From JBDHXE01 sp039810525 (lineage in GTDB: Bacteria; Bacteroidota; Ignavibacteria; Kapaibacteriales; UBA2268): a stretch of DNA of 19,589 bases. This document shows, piece after piece, positions 1-8,795 of this stretch. The stretch's first letter is position 1. Each line of letters begins with the position of its first letter. The stretch is from NCBI GenBank assembly GCA_039810525.1, contig JBDHXE010000025.1:1-19589 (forward strand). Direction: 5' to 3'. The notes below the pieces were generated by a model. That model worked only from the letters and a program-made list of their open reading frames with translations, had not been told where the DNA came from and made no database searches. Position numbers and translations under genes: made by a program.

Positions 1-3000
1 AATGTCAGTATCAACAATAGTATCTTTGGTCAAATTAACTACCATTCTTATTATTGCAGTCTTAGTGTTAATCTTTGGGATAGTCCACATAATTTCTTTC
101 TTGGTAGCATCTACTTTATTAGAAATCACAGTCCATTTATCACCAGAATTAGAAGAAAATAATAAAGTAATACTACTCAATCCACCAGATGCCCAATAAA
201 TCTGTGATTTGGTACCACCCATATATACTTCATCATTTTTGGCTGGTTTCAGAAAATAAGCAAATCCACTCACTATAGCAAAGGTGGAATCAGAAATTTC
301 AACTTGCTCACCACTTTCATTGTCTAATACCCTTACTAAGTAGTTTGTAGAATATACAGACGGCGCTTTCCAATTATATTTACCATCAGAAACATTGATT
401 GGAGATGAATTAATCCTATTCCAAGTAAATCCAAAATTATAAGAATATTCCAAATTAATTAAGGAAGAACCTACGAAATTCCACTTAATATCAATAGGAG
501 TATTAGGACGATACTCTTCACCACCATTTGGAGTTATTAAATTAAGTGAGTATTGATAAATAGGATTTATTGAGTCTCTTAATATTTTTTCTGGCTTAAT
601 TTTTTCCTCAATACTATGTATAGTAGTAGAAGAATGCCATTTCATTATAATAGATTTGTTGTTTAATATATCGAATCTAAACGAACCCAAATAAGTCTTT
701 TTATTTTCTAATAAAGCACCATTTTGCCCCAAATCTTTATCATATTCAATTTCAATTGTTCTTACATTTCTAAACGCAAAATCAGTATTAGGCAAAGGCG
801 CAGATCTCATTGAGATATATCCATTTTTAACTTGATTAAAAGGCACATCTGGCAGAGTTGTAAAAGCCTTATATTTTACTACATTAGTATCATAGCTTAT
901 AGCAATAGTAGAGGAACCTAAATAAAATGGATTACCTACAGACTCCATAGATATATCTACAATCAGAGAATTACCTTGAATTTTGTAATCGAACGATAAT
1001 TTGACAGAAGAATTTGAAGATAATAAGTTTATATTATCATTGTGCTTATTTATTGATTGCTCTCGTTGGTAATTATTAATAGAAGGCGGTACAATGGAAC
1101 TATCAAAAGCAATTCTTCGCTTCATATTTTTACTTACAAGTACCCTATCATCAGCATTTACATAATTATCACCAGTCAAATCATAAGGAGAGTGATATGT
1201 TCCTTCAGAAGAACGAAGCAAGATATAATCATTTTTATCAATATTATAATCTTGGTTAACATCACCAGCTACCATAAGCGAAAGTCCTCTACCAATATCA
1301 TTAAAAGGTCCATTCGAATAGACTAACGATGTAGAATATCTTAGAGTATCGTTTTCATTAGAGCTTGCGTTACCAAAAGCTGTAAAATAGCCATTAGACC
1401 ATGGGTTAGTTTTGGCGTCAGGCAAAAAATTATTCGATATTCCATTCCAAGATGTGAAATCCCAACCCGATTCAATTTGCCAAGTATCGGGGTTATCACC
1501 CTCAAAAATATATGGAGCTGCATACCGCGATAATATAGGCAAATAATTTTTCTTTTCAACTTCAACCCAGTAAGAGTTTTTAACTAAATTTTCAAATACA
1601 AAATCTATATTTGCAAATTTATTATTACCCGCATTTAAATTGCTTTGATCCAATTCCGAGTATTGCAAAAACGATTCTGCAGAATCTATTAATCTGCCAA
1701 CTCTACCTTTATTATCATCAAAAATTTTGATCTTAATACCACCACTATCATAGCTATTGCCAATTTGTCTTAATAAATAATTGATGCCCTGATAATAACC
1801 TTCTGGTATTACTCGAAGAGTAAAATTTGAGCTTGGAGTAATTGTAAATAATTGACCTTCAGAATTGATTGTTCCAAAATCACCAAATATCCGATATTTC
1901 AAACTTAATCTAAATCTTGCGTTAGTCAAAGTAGCAGGTATAGAGCCTTGATCATTGTATTTACCATCATTATTTTTATCTGGATTAGCTTGAGATACAT
2001 TTAGATTTGCCGCAAATACTACACTATCATTTACACCATAAAATTTAAATGAATTACTATAAGGTATAGACAAAGAAGTAATAGTATTACCTACCCAATA
2101 TGGACTACCAACATATTTATATGGTTGAGTTTCATTACCACCACCTCCTAATAGTGAGTATTCTATTATTGGTGGGTTAGAAGGTGTACCTAATGGTATA
2201 TCTGAAGTAAGTGAGGAATAATCAAAGCCTACCCATCGTATTTTCAAGTTTTCATTTTTATTATTTACTCTTTGTTTGAATATTGGCTCAACTAATTTGA
2301 TATAAGGCTTAGTTGGTATATATTTAGCTTCATTAGAATATTTTACAAAAAAATCCGAAAAATCATCAGAATTGAATATCCTAATTTCATTAAAAACACC
2401 AGTACCACCATTAAAAGATAGAGCATATCTAAGATTTTTCTTTATGACATCTTTGAATTTACTTGTCCTATTAGATAATGCTCCTTGTACAAATAAAGTC
2501 AGATCATCGGTATCGTTATTGTATTCTACATTAGCAGGTAAATCATTCCAATATCTAAAATCGCGTAATTCGCCATAATATTGCCCTATATTGATATTTG
2601 CTACCTTAGGGTAAGAGCAAAAATAAGTAGCTACTGATGGCGCATTATATGGTTCGAAAGCTTTACCTAATTGATTTACTATAATAGAGTCATTTTGTGG
2701 TAAACCATCAATATAAAATCTAATAAATGATTTCCCATCACCTTTATTGAAATTAAAATAGACAGATATATGAGTCCAAGGTGTATCTACAGCTATCGAA
2801 TTAGCCTCTATTAATGGGTAGTTATAATTACTTATTGCTTTTCGTAAAGAATCTCTGCTATCTAAAATATCAAATTCTAATAGACCATTATAGAGTAATT
2901 TCAAAGAAAAATATTCTTTACCAGTTAGAGAATCAACTTTTGCAATTAAAGGCATTGATACATCTGCTATTGAGGGAAATCTATATGGTTTTATCCATAA

Positions 3001-5373
3001 TTCTAGCATATTCCTATTATTGTCAAAATTGATAGTATTTTGAGCTTCAGTCTTGATAATAGTGTTTTTTTCCTTGAATATTGCAAAATACGGCGCAATA
3101 GTAATAGTATCACTAATATAAAAAGCCTCTTTTTGTAAATTAGCTACTGTGCCACTTGCTCGCAACAAAACTTTCTTGATATATGGGCTGATAGTTCTTA
3201 TATTTGCATTTTGATCATTATTGAGATATGGCTCCCAGATCACAGATAATTGCTCAATATCAGGAGCATTATTACCAACTTGATACTTATTCAAAGTATC
3301 CTTAATCCCAGTCCAGCTTATTCCACCATCTAATGAATATTCTAATTCAAAATCTTTTGAATTAGATTTACTAATATTACCAATTTCGTATGCTACCCAA
3401 TTAAGTTTGTATCTGGATTTGGAAATATTAGATAATCCAGCACTTCTAATAGGTGAAGTAATTTTGAGATGAGGGAAATCTGGCATATATAATATACCAA
3501 ATAACTTCTTGTCTGAGGATTTGTATAATGAAATATTCTGACTACCTTGTTGATACTTTTCATCATTAGCCAAATCATTCATTTCGCCATTAAATGAATA
3601 ATTTAGAATCAACCCTCTACGTATATCATCAAATTGAGAAGTGTTAGCTGGCTCTGCTAATCCATTTGCATATTTTTTTATTTCACTTTGCGAAAGAGCT
3701 ACTTTCCACAAACGAACTGCTTTAATACCAGCTGATAGAAAATTCTTAGTTTCAATTTTATTATTAGGATTGAGACCTATCCATACAGGATGATTGGTTA
3801 CAAGCATTCTGGTATCAATAGCAGAATCATTGACGAATTTATCCACAATAATACCATTTACATATAGAATCACTTCATTATTCTTAACTGTAGCCGCTAT
3901 ATGATTCCAATTCAAATCAAAAGAATGTTGGTACATACTATCTATAGGAGACTCAGTTATAGGGAAATCTGCTGCCAAATCAGCTAAATATCCATTTTTG
4001 CCTCTACCCTCAATTTCTCTTACTTTGAAAGCAGGGTATTTACCATCTTTTAAATATAGCATCCAGCTACCTTCCTTCGAACCGTTGATAGGAGTTGCAT
4101 CTTCTCCTGCACTCGATACTATTATACCGGGATTACTACCTACTGGTTTAATTTGATTGATATTTACCCAAGCTTCGACTGTCAATTGAGTAGAATTAGA
4201 AATATTATTATCGGTTTTAATATATTCATTTATCCCATTTAATTTGAGAAAAAATATACGACCTACTGACATCGGACCTACAATATTAGATGATATAGTA
4301 TCATTATTTTGCCAAATATCTAAATTCGTTCCGAAACTACCTTCTAATTGCATTAGTCTCAAATATAACTTATCATATCTTATCTTATAAGATAACTCCT
4401 TGTTAATTAAGATTCTAACAGGTTGCCTAAAATTATCAACGGATAATTTACTCCCTTTTTGTGTTGTTATTACATAAGAAGTAGTGGTATTAGGATTATT
4501 AATATTGCCTGTATAATATAACTTATTATTAAATGTAGTAGAAGATTGGGCATCAGTCTCAACGAATCTACCAAAATCAATCCAATCAGAGTCGCCACTC
4601 CTAATTTCAAGAGAATATCCCAAATTCTTATCAATTTGAGGTTGCTGAATAGTAGGTATTACAAACTTAGATGGTATGACAGATCTTTCAAAATAAATCG
4701 GATATCCTTTTGCTGCATAACTACCAGTCAACGATAAATAATTCTTATCTCTATCTATCACAGAATTGTTAATAGTCGGTGATAAAATAGTAACTCCTAT
4801 AACTTTCATTGTAGGATTACTTTTTAAAGATAAAAACTCAGAAATATCCTTACTATTATCATCGTATACCTTAGTCGAATCGCTTATCCAATCTAAACCA
4901 GTAAAAGAATTATAATTGACCGAATCTTTAATCTTAAATTTGATTAAAGCTACAAATGTACCTAATCCATCATTACTTACTTTTATTCCTTGCGATAATT
5001 GATTACTTTTAGTAAATACTATACCAATTGCACCATTTAGGCTATCAATAGTACTAATCTTAGGAAATGTAAGGCCATTATTGGAATTAATTGGGCTAAT
5101 TATATCAACTATTGGATTACTTTGGTCAATATTAGCACTAATACTATCTGTAGAATATGCAATACTATTGATAGCTTTTAGAGAATTCGTATCATATTTT
5201 ATCAAAAAATTACCAGAAGATATATAGGGAGAATTTGAATTATTAGATTTAATCCATATTTCTAAATGTATTTCATCATATCTTCTTCTTTGCTTAGTCT
5301 CTATAGTCAAATATTGCGCTAAAATATCGTTTGATACAAAAATAAAGACAATTATTAAAAGTATATTTTTCAT
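1..5373 (-). CDS. Giant exported modular protein (LamG, cohesin-like, dockerin-like), C-terminus beyond window
   Basis: The frame is open without a stop from an ATG at 5373-5371 to the left edge, giving 1791 codons of an incomplete gene. A signal peptide is clear (MKNILLIIVFIFVSNDILAQ, cleavage near residue 19-20). Modules in order are: a cohesin-like beta-sandwich (about 20-165); a first LamG/concanavalin-type domain (about 374-575, starting near LNGINEYIK and containing VEAWVNI); a short beta segment (about 655-695); a second LamG-type domain (about 780-945, with LELWIKPYR); a dockerin-like calcium repeat pair (about 1370-1411, DVNQDYNIDKND and DLTGDNYVNADD); a second cohesin-like domain (about 1450-1590); and two tandem Ig-like repeats from about 1605, the first opening with TPNGGEEY. 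LamG domains usually bind glycans or proteins. The role is inferred as a cell-surface or secreted adhesin-like protein, probably a T9SS substrate; the sorting domain would lie off the left edge. No good Shine-Dalgarno is visible. Confidence 0.85.
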   Translation of the reverse strand, partial: MKNILLIIVFIFVSNDILAQYLTIETKQRRRYDEIHLEIWIKSNNSNSPYISSGNFLIKYDTNSLKAINSIAYSTDSISANIDQSNPIVDIISPINSNNGLTFPKISTIDSLNGAIGIVFTKSNQLSQGIKVSNDGLGTFVALIKFKIKDSVNYNSFTGLDWISDSTKVYDDNSKDISEFLSLKSNPTMKVIGVTILSPTINNSVIDRDKNYLSLTGSYAAKGYPIYFERSVIPSKFVIPTIQQPQIDKNLGYSLEIRSGDSDWIDFGRFVETDAQSSTTFNNKLYYTGNINNPNTTTSYVITTQKGSKLSVDNFRQPVRILINKELSYKIRYDKLYLRLMQLEGSFGTNLDIWQNNDTISSNIVGPMSVGRIFFLKLNGINEYIKTDNNISNSTQLTVEAWVNINQIKPVGSNPGIIVSSAGEDATPINGSKEGSWMLYLKDGKYPAFKVREIEGRGKNGYLADLAADFPITESPIDSMYQHSFDLNWNHIAATVKNNEVILYVNGIIVDKFVNDSAIDTRMLVTNHPVWIGLNPNNKIETKNFLSAGIKAVRLWKVALSQSEIKKYANGLAEPANTSQFDDIRRGLILNYSFNGEMNDLANDEKYQQGSQNISLYKSSDKKLFGILYMPDFPHLKITSPIRSAGLSNISKSRYKLNWVAYEIGNISKSNSKDFELEYSLDGGISWTGIKDTLNKYQVGNNAPDIEQLSVIWEPYLNNDQNANIRTISPYIKKVLLRASGTVANLQKEAFYISDTITIAPYFAIFKEKNTIIKTEAQNTINFDNNRNMLELWIKPYRFPSIADVSMPLIAKVDSLTGKEYFSLKLLYNGLLEFDILDSRDSLRKAISNYNYPLIEANSIAVDTPWTHISVYFNFNKGDGKSFIRFYIDGLPQNDSIIVNQLGKAFEPYNAPSVATYFCSYPKVANINIGQYYGELRDFRYWNDLPANVEYNNDTDDLTLFVQGALSNRTSKFKDVIKKNLRYALSFNGGTGVFNEIRIFNSDDFSDFFVKYSNEAKYIPTKPYIKLVEPIFKQRVNNKNENLKIRWVGFDYSSLTSDIPLGTPSNPPIIEYSLLGGGGNETQPYKYVGSPYWVGNTITSLSIPYSNSFKFYGVNDSVVFAANLNVSQANPDKNNDGKYNDQGSIPATLTNARFRLSLKYRIFGDFGTINSEGQLFTITPSSNFTLRVIPEGYYQGINYLLRQIGNSYDSGGIKIKIFDDNKGRVGRLIDSAESFLQYSELDQSNLNAGNNKFANIDFVFENLVKNSYWVEVEKKNYLPILSRYAAPYIFEGDNPDTWQIESGWDFTSWNGISNNFLPDAKTNPWSNGYFTAFGNASSNENDTLRYSTSLVYSNGPFNDIGRGLSLMVAGDVNQDYNIDKNDYILLRSSEGTYHSPYDLTGDNYVNADDRVLVSKNMKRRIAFDSSIVPPSINNYQREQSINKHNDNINLLSSNSSVKLSFDYKIQGNSLIVDISMESVGNPFYLGSSTIAISYDTNVVKYKAFTTLPDVPFNQVKNGYISMRSAPLPNTDFAFRNVRTIEIEYDKDLGQNGALLENKKTYLGSFRFDILNNKSIIMKWHSSTTIHSIEEKIKPEKILRDSINPIYQYSLNLITPNGGEEYRPNTPIDIKWNFVGSSLINLEYSYNFGFTWNRINSSPINVSDGKYNWKAPSVYSTNYLVRVLDNESGEQVEISDSTFAIVSGFAYFLKPAKNDEVYMGGTKSQIYWASGGLSSITLLFSSNSGDKWTVISNKVDATKKEIMWTIPKINTKTAIIRMVVNLTKDTIVDTDI

Positions 5374-5542
5374 ATTAAATCTATAATTTTATTAAAACTA
5401 ACAAATAATATACCAAAATATTGGTAACTGCATATTTTATCTTAGAATACATCATATTGATAAATGAGTAAGAAATAACAATATACAAAAAAGACATTAA
5501 ATTACTGAATAGCTATTTATTAAAATAAGTTGCACTAATTGC

Positions 5543-5574
5543 TTTGTTTATTAATTTAATTATTCTTATTTTTA
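5543..5574 (+). promoter_or_regulatory. Candidate Bacteroidetes-type promoter for the CNNM gene
   Basis: TTTG at 5543-5546 and TATTTTTA at 5567-5574 are separated by 20 nt. This fits the TTTG/TAnnTTTG layout with one mismatch in the last base of the -7 box. It lies about 44 nt before the ATG at 5618. The rest of the 244-nt divergent gap (5374-5617) shows nothing else I can name. Confidence 0.4.
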
Positions 5575-5617
5575 AATATTATTATGAATTGAATAGATAG
5601 GGTAGGTCGTTCCAATA

Positions 5618-6649
5618 ATGGAATATTTTTATTTGTGCTTGTTGGTAATATTATCATTACTTGCCGCCTTTCAACTTGGAATAGTTAGTTATCTGAGTCA
5701 AGAACGCATTCTTGAAGTAGTAGAAACAAATTATAAAACTGCAAAATTCTTAAGAAAATTGAAGGTAGAATTTGACTATGATTACAATGGATTTTATTTA
5801 ATCGAACTAACTCTTTTTGCAATTTCAACAATTGTTTTCAGCTACATAATATACTCATATCCTATAGGATATATAAATACCACCTTATATACTATTGGAT
5901 TTCTATTAATATATCTCTTCTTAAGGACAGTGGCTAAGTCTTATGGCATTAGAAATTCAGATAAGTTGTCTATTAGGCTTTCGTGGCTATTGAAATTATA
6001 TTATTTTCTATATTGCCCTCTATATCATTTATTTAATTCTTTAAGAAAAGTAATAGAAGGAGAAAAAAATGCAGAGGAGAGCCGTGAAGAAATAAATGAA
6101 TTAGTAGAAACTGCACACGAAGAAGGCGCCATAGATATTGGTGAATATAGAATCCTAAAAAATATTATGAATTTTAGCGAAGTTTTAGTAACCGATGTAA
6201 TGACACCACGTACAGTAATTTTTTCATTCGAAGCAGACAGACTAATTGATGATGTGATTAAAATACCTGAGCTGCAGATGTATTCTCGTTTCCCTATTTG
6301 GGAAGGCGAATCTATAGACGATGGTATTATAGGCTATGTAATGTCAAAAGATATTTTACTTGCCGCAATTAATGGTAAAAATAATATGACTTTAAGAGAC
6401 TTTTGTAGAGAAGTTTATTTTATTCCCGAAAATGCTAGGCTTGATATTGCTTTAGAGAGATTTCTGAACAGACGTCAACATATTTTTATTGTAGTAGATG
6501 AATATGGTGGGGTAGAGGGCCTACTTACTATGGAAGATGTATTAGAAACAATACTTGGTACTGAAATATTAGACGAAGCAGACAAAGTAGCAGATCTTAG
6601 ACAATTAGCTAAACAAAGACGCGATTCACGAATAGCGTCAATATCTTAA
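5618..6649 (+). CDS. CNNM/HlyC-CorC family membrane protein with CBS pair, lacking the CorC C-terminal domain
   Basis: This 343-residue protein has an N-terminal CNNM (DUF21) membrane domain with hydrophobic segments at about 3-26, 60-82 and 86-106, and a fourth near 123-142. The family linker follows (AHEEGAIDIGEYRILKNI, 166-183), then DVMTPR (193-198) opening a CBS pair. The second CBS contains VVDEYGGVEGLLTMEDVLE (292-310). The family is linked to magnesium, cobalt or sodium transport across the inner membrane, with the CBS pair binding nucleotides. The protein ends shortly after the second CBS in a charged tail, so the CorC_HlyC transporter-associated domain of full-length members (about 420-450 residues) is missing; shorter members of this kind are known. 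The ATG at 5618 is the first Met, and its Shine-Dalgarno is weak. It sits 31 nt before the hemerythrin gene, suggesting one transcript. Confidence 0.88.
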   Translation: MEYFYLCLLVILSLLAAFQLGIVSYLSQERILEVVETNYKTAKFLRKLKVEFDYDYNGFYLIELTLFAISTIVFSYIIYSYPIGYINTTLYTIGFLLIYLFLRTVAKSYGIRNSDKLSIRLSWLLKLYYFLYCPLYHLFNSLRKVIEGEKNAEESREEINELVETAHEEGAIDIGEYRILKNIMNFSEVLVTDVMTPRTVIFSFEADRLIDDVIKIPELQMYSRFPIWEGESIDDGIIGYVMSKDILLAAINGKNNMTLRDFCREVYFIPENARLDIALERFLNRRQHIFIVVDEYGGVEGLLTMEDVLETILGTEILDEADKVADLRQLAKQRRDSRIASIS

Positions 6650-6680
6650 TTATTTTTTATATAACTATTTAGGAGAATAT

Positions 6681-7067
6681 ATGAGTTTATTCGATTGGAG
6701 TACAAGCTATGAGCTAGGTGTAGATTTTATTGATACTCAACATAAAAAAATATTTTCAATTTTAAATGATATAATTAATGCACAAAGCAGAAATGCTAAT
6801 AGGGCAGAAATAGAAGAGATAATTGACGATCTGATTTTCTATACCAAGATTCACTTCAATCAAGAAGAAAAGGAAATGGAAGATGATAAGTTCCCAGAAG
6901 TTATGGAGCATCGTGCCTTGCACCAAGAATTTACATCAAAAATTACAAAATTTAGAGAAGACTTCAAAAATGGTGTAGCTAATATCGAAATGACCGTTTT
7001 AGAAGAGTGGAAAGCATGGTTGCTAAATCACGTTTCGGTTGATGACAAAAAATATACAGTTAAATAA
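6681..7067 (+). CDS. Bacteriohemerythrin (single-domain hemerythrin)
   Basis: The 128-residue protein is one hemerythrin four-helix domain with no extra partner domain. All seven ligands of the di-iron site are present in their canonical spacing: His21, His58 and Glu62 (HxxxE), His77 and His81 (HxxxH), His117 and Asp122 (HxxxxD). The family motif FDWSTSYELGVDFIDTQHK starts at residue 4. Bacterial single-domain hemerythrins bind O2 reversibly and act in oxygen delivery, oxygen sensing or iron/ROS/NO protection in the cytoplasm; which role applies here cannot be told. The start is fixed by AGGAGA at 6671-6676, ending 4 nt before the ATG. It follows the CNNM gene by 31 nt on the same strand and ends 32 nt before the tRNA-Pro promoter box. 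Confidence 0.95.
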   Translation: MSLFDWSTSYELGVDFIDTQHKKIFSILNDIINAQSRNANRAEIEEIIDDLIFYTKIHFNQEEKEMEDDKFPEVMEHRALHQEFTSKITKFREDFKNGVANIEMTVLEEWKAWLLNHVSVDDKKYTVK

Positions 7068-7099
7068 AAAAATCATTTTTTTATAAACTAATTTATACT

Positions 7100-7107
7100 T
7101 ACTTTTG
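7100..7107 (+). promoter_or_regulatory. -7 box of the tRNA-Pro promoter
   Basis: TACTTTTG is an exact match to the Bacteroidetes -7 consensus TAnnTTTG and lies 14 nt before the mature tRNA 5' end. The expected TTTG about 20 nt upstream is replaced by a run of T, so only the -7 half is convincing. Confidence 0.5.
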
Positions 7108-7121
7108 TAATCTCATTAGGA

Positions 7122-7196
7122 CGGGGTGTAGCGCAGTCCGGTTAGCGCACCTGGTTTGGGACCAGGGGGCCGGGGGTTCGAATCCCTCCACCCCGA
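7122..7196 (+). tRNA. tRNA-Pro (anticodon TGG)
   Basis: The cloverleaf folds fully. The acceptor stem CGGGGTG (7122-7128) pairs with CACCCCG (7189-7195), and the discriminator is A at 7196. The anticodon stem CCTGG/CCAGG (7150-7154, 7162-7166) encloses the loop TTTGGGA with anticodon TGG at 7157-7159. The T arm has the loop TTCGAAT (7177-7183) closed by GGGGG/CCCTC with one G-T pair. CCA is not encoded. The C at the first position is usual for bacterial tRNA-Pro. A promoter box precedes it and a terminator follows directly. Confidence 0.97.
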
Positions 7197-7197
7197 C

Positions 7198-7226
7198 AAA
7201 AAAAGCCGATTCTTATCGGCTTTTTT
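7198..7226. terminator. Bidirectional intrinsic terminator between tRNA-Pro and the CPBP gene
   Basis: The stem GCCGAT (7205-7210) pairs with ATCGGC (7215-7220) around the loop TCTT. It is flanked by a 7-nt A run on the left and a 6-nt T run on the right. It therefore offers a U-tract in both directions and serves the rightward tRNA-Pro and the leftward operon ending at 7254. Confidence 0.9.
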
Positions 7227-7253
7227 ATATTTACTATCTTACTTCCTACTTAA

Positions 7254-7871
7254 TTACATCAATGGAAATACTACAAATATTACACAATCCCAAATAGCAT
7301 GCGATATTAATGCAGGCCATAATGATTTATATTTCATATATATCCATCCCCAAAATAATCCACATATCAGTGCCGCCATAAATAGTATAAAATTGAATGA
7401 CCAAATATGTACAAATGCATAGACAGCGGTAGTAATCAAATAGCCTTTCATATCGCCATATTTGAGAGATAAATTATGTTGAGCAAAACCACGCCAAAAT
7501 ATCTCTTCGGCAGGCCCTATCCATAATAGTAGCGCTAATCCAATAAATATCTTATCAGCTTGCGTCTTTGTTGAATATATGTTCTCAATTTGATGGTGAG
7601 CAAAATCAAATAGAAAATTTGCTGCGTATTTACCTACGAAAAACACCATATACAAAAAAGCTGCAAATAAAAGACCAAGCCAAACCCATTTAATTTCAAA
7701 TTTGTAAACATCTTTTAGCTGTGTTCTTCCTAATACTAGACTATATATATTTAAAGATAAAGTAGCTGCAATCATAATATACCAAAAATTGAATATATCT
7801 TTAGTCCAAGGAGAAAACATAAAGAACCAAAAAATTGCTGCTATAATAAAACCGGGTAAAACTTTTTTCAT
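7254..7871 (-). CDS. CPBP family intramembrane glutamic endopeptidase (Rce1/CAAX-protease-like)
   Basis: This 205-residue, highly hydrophobic protein has the three CPBP motifs in order. EEIFWR (122-127) fits EExxxR, FVH (153-155) lies in the second motif, and HAIWD (191-195) fits HxxxD. Family members are polytopic membrane proteases acting on membrane-associated peptides or proteins; bacterial substrates are mostly unknown. Hydrophobic stretches run near 4-20, 28-48, 62-80, 108-120, 143-176 and 185-203. The ATG overlaps the stop of the upstream menA-like gene by one base (TAATG), so translation is probably coupled. It is the last gene of a leftward three-gene unit. The catalytic motifs are intact; a link to menaquinone or electron transport rests on context alone. 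Confidence 0.9.
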   Translation of the reverse strand: MKKVLPGFIIAAIFWFFMFSPWTKDIFNFWYIMIAATLSLNIYSLVLGRTQLKDVYKFEIKWVWLGLLFAAFLYMVFFVGKYAANFLFDFAHHQIENIYSTKTQADKIFIGLALLLWIGPAEEIFWRGFAQHNLSLKYGDMKGYLITTAVYAFVHIWSFNFILFMAALICGLFWGWIYMKYKSLWPALISHAIWDCVIFVVFPLM

Positions 7872-8788
7872 TAGACTAATGCTTCAATTAATAAACTTAC
7901 ACTTAATAATATACCAAATACTAAATGTAATTGAGCTGTCATTACATCTAGCATAGCAATGTTTTGAGGTTCGTTTTGATTATTATTAGCTAACAATTTA
8001 GTATTTTTAAGAGCTATAGGCAAACTTATAAATACTAATAGAGACCATATTGGCAAAATATTCAACGCAATTAGCAAAACTACTGAAGCATAAGCGCCAA
8101 ATATTAAAAAATAATAATATTTGCGAGAAGCATTATAGCCAATAGTGCTAGCCAAAGTCTTAATATTAGCTTCTTTATCATACATAATATCCCTAGTGTT
8201 ATTAGCATGTAATATAGCTACTACTAAAAATCCTACTGGAATAGATATGATAGCAATATCGCTTATCAATGAATATGAACCTGTAAGAGCATAATAAGTT
8301 CCAAAAACCATCAATGGGCCAAAAGTAAGATAAATTAAAAAATCGCCCATTGCGCGATATTTGAATAATGAGTATGCATAAGAAGCACCTATGCCAATCA
8401 ATCCTATTATTAGCATATCAGTGCCGCGAAAATATACTAATACCATTCCAATAAGGAAAAGTGCAATCAATGATAATATACCTGCTTTGTATATTACACT
8501 TGGTTTCATAAGCCCATCAACCAAAATTCTACTCGAGCCAAAAGTATCAGGTCTATCTACTTTATTTTTAAAATCGAAGTATTCCGAAATTAAATTACCT
8601 GCTATTTGAAACAATGGACTACCAATGGCTATTATCAACATTAATTTCCAAGCAGTATCTCCCTTGTAATTAGCTAAAGTAATCATAGCACCCAATAGCA
8701 CAGGGATAATTGTAGCTGTTAAAGAAAAAGGACGTATTGCCTGTATCCATAAGCTAGCTGAACTTCGTTCTGTATTCGACATATTCAT
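7871..8788 (-). CDS. menA: UbiA-family prenyltransferase, probably 1,4-dihydroxy-2-naphthoate polyprenyltransferase
   Basis: The 305-residue polytopic protein has both aspartate-rich motifs of UbiA prenyltransferases. The first region runs from Asn65 (GNLISEYFDFKNKVDRPD) with Asp72, Asp78 and Asp81. The second is NNTRDIMYDKEANIKTLA (195-212) with Asp199 and Asp203. The NNxRDxxxD...KTLA pattern is characteristic of MenA, which attaches a polyprenyl tail to DHNA at the inner membrane in menaquinone synthesis. The N-terminal RPFSLTATIIPVLLGA also fits. Other UbiA members are possible but fit less well. The start at 8788 (ATG) has AGGT about 7 nt upstream; a second ATG lies two codons in. It starts 7 nt after the oxidoreductase stop and overlaps the CPBP start by one base. 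Confidence 0.82.
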   Translation of the reverse strand: MNMSNTERSSASLWIQAIRPFSLTATIIPVLLGAMITLANYKGDTAWKLMLIIAIGSPLFQIAGNLISEYFDFKNKVDRPDTFGSSRILVDGLMKPSVIYKAGILSLIALFLIGMVLVYFRGTDMLIIGLIGIGASYAYSLFKYRAMGDFLIYLTFGPLMVFGTYYALTGSYSLISDIAIISIPVGFLVVAILHANNTRDIMYDKEANIKTLASTIGYNASRKYYYFLIFGAYASVVLLIALNILPIWSLLVFISLPIALKNTKLLANNNQNEPQNIAMLDVMTAQLHLVFGILLSVSLLIEALV

Positions 8789-8795
8789 ACAATAC

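Noticed and set aside
1057..1326. Plus-strand and off-frame minus reading frames inside 1-5373 (for example 1057-1326, 2372-2578, 2814-3032, 4546-4737)
   Set aside because: They lie opposite or out of phase with the continuous 1791-codon minus-strand gene and have low-complexity translations with no ribosome sites.
13..5373. Frameshift within the giant gene
   Set aside because: The signal peptide, both LamG domains and the dockerin-like motif all fall in the same frame, and no stop interrupts it.
7156..7422. Plus-strand frame starting inside tRNA-Pro
   Set aside because: It begins within the tRNA, crosses the terminator and continues antisense to the CPBP protease gene.
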